Origin: UBA8904 sp035448625
GTDB lineage: Bacteria > Desulfobacterota > Syntrophia > Syntrophales > Smithellaceae
Assembly: GCA_035448625.1 (NCBI GenBank)
Contig: DAOTJI010000107.1
Coordinates: forward strand, 1 to 6,099
Reading direction: 5' to 3'
Length of the DNA: 6,099 bases
Shown: positions 6,045 through 6,099 of the stretch, piece after piece
How the letters are laid out: each line of letters opens with the position of its first letter
How positions within the stretch are numbered: position 1 is the first letter of the stretch
Translations under genes and position numbers: made by a program
Notes under the pieces: model-generated
The model's database searches: none
What the model was told of the DNA's origin: nothing
What the model saw: the letters and a program-made list of their open reading frames with translations, nothing else

Positions 6045-6099
6045 GGGCGGGTAGCTCAGCTGGAAGAGCGCCACGCTTACACCGTGGATGTCACAGGTT
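6045..6099 (+). tRNA. tRNA-Val(UAC), 5' part; 3' end lies outside the window
   Basis: This valine tRNA (GUA and other GUN codons) is cut by the window end in the T loop. Acceptor 5' strand GGGCGGG is 6045-6051. TA occupies positions 8-9. D stem GCTC/GAGC (6054-6057 with 6066-6069) encloses an eight-base loop with GG. Anticodon stem CCACG/CGTGG (6071-6075 with 6083-6087) encloses CTTACAC, with anticodon TAC at 6078-6080. The variable loop is ATGTC, and the T stem begins ACAGG before the final TT. The body resembles bacterial tRNA-Val with UAC anticodon. Further tRNA genes could follow beyond the window; this cannot be seen. Confidence 0.94.

Overview
The window is a conserved housekeeping locus for protein quality control, bracketed by tRNA genes. 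All features lie on the + strand. The order is tRNA-Pro(GGG) (3' part only), tRNA-Leu(UAG), tig, clpP, clpX, lon, tRNA-Val(UAC) (5' part only). The order tig-clpP-clpX-lon, the protein sequences (for example the ClpP N-terminus with GRGERAFDIYSRLLKDRI and an 802-residue LonA) and CCA-encoding tRNA genes point to a proteobacterium-like Gram-negative. My best guess is the former Deltaproteobacteria (Desulfobacterota, for example Syntrophia- or Desulfobacteria-like). This is inferred from general resemblance; the genus cannot be stated.

Region by region: 1-55 is the end of tRNA-Pro. 56-206 is a spacer that ends in a near-perfect sigma-70-type promoter (TTGACA, 16 bp, TATAAT). 207-291 is a complete tRNA-Leu. 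After only 43 bp, with no visible terminator or convincing promoter, tig begins at a GTG behind a strong Shine-Dalgarno. tig and clpP overlap by ATGA, clpP and clpX are 12 bp apart, and clpX and lon are 27 bp apart. Past lon come a possible bulged terminator that overlaps the lon stop codon, a second consensus-like promoter, and the start of tRNA-Val.

The genes form one functional set. Trigger factor binds nascent chains at the ribosome exit tunnel. ClpX unfolds substrates and feeds them to the ClpP peptidase. Lon is a self-contained AAA+ protease for misfolded and regulatory proteins. All four proteins look full length, and every key motif checked is present.

I found no previously undescribed system, mobile element, CRISPR array or foreign insertion. 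The points most worth a second look are small: a chain of overlapping stop/start codons across the clpX-lon junction (with an 8-codon mini-ORF, MSRRRKKK), probable co-transcription of tRNA-Leu with tig, an MGF in place of IGF in the ClpP-docking loop of ClpX, and a candidate terminator folded around the lon stop codon.
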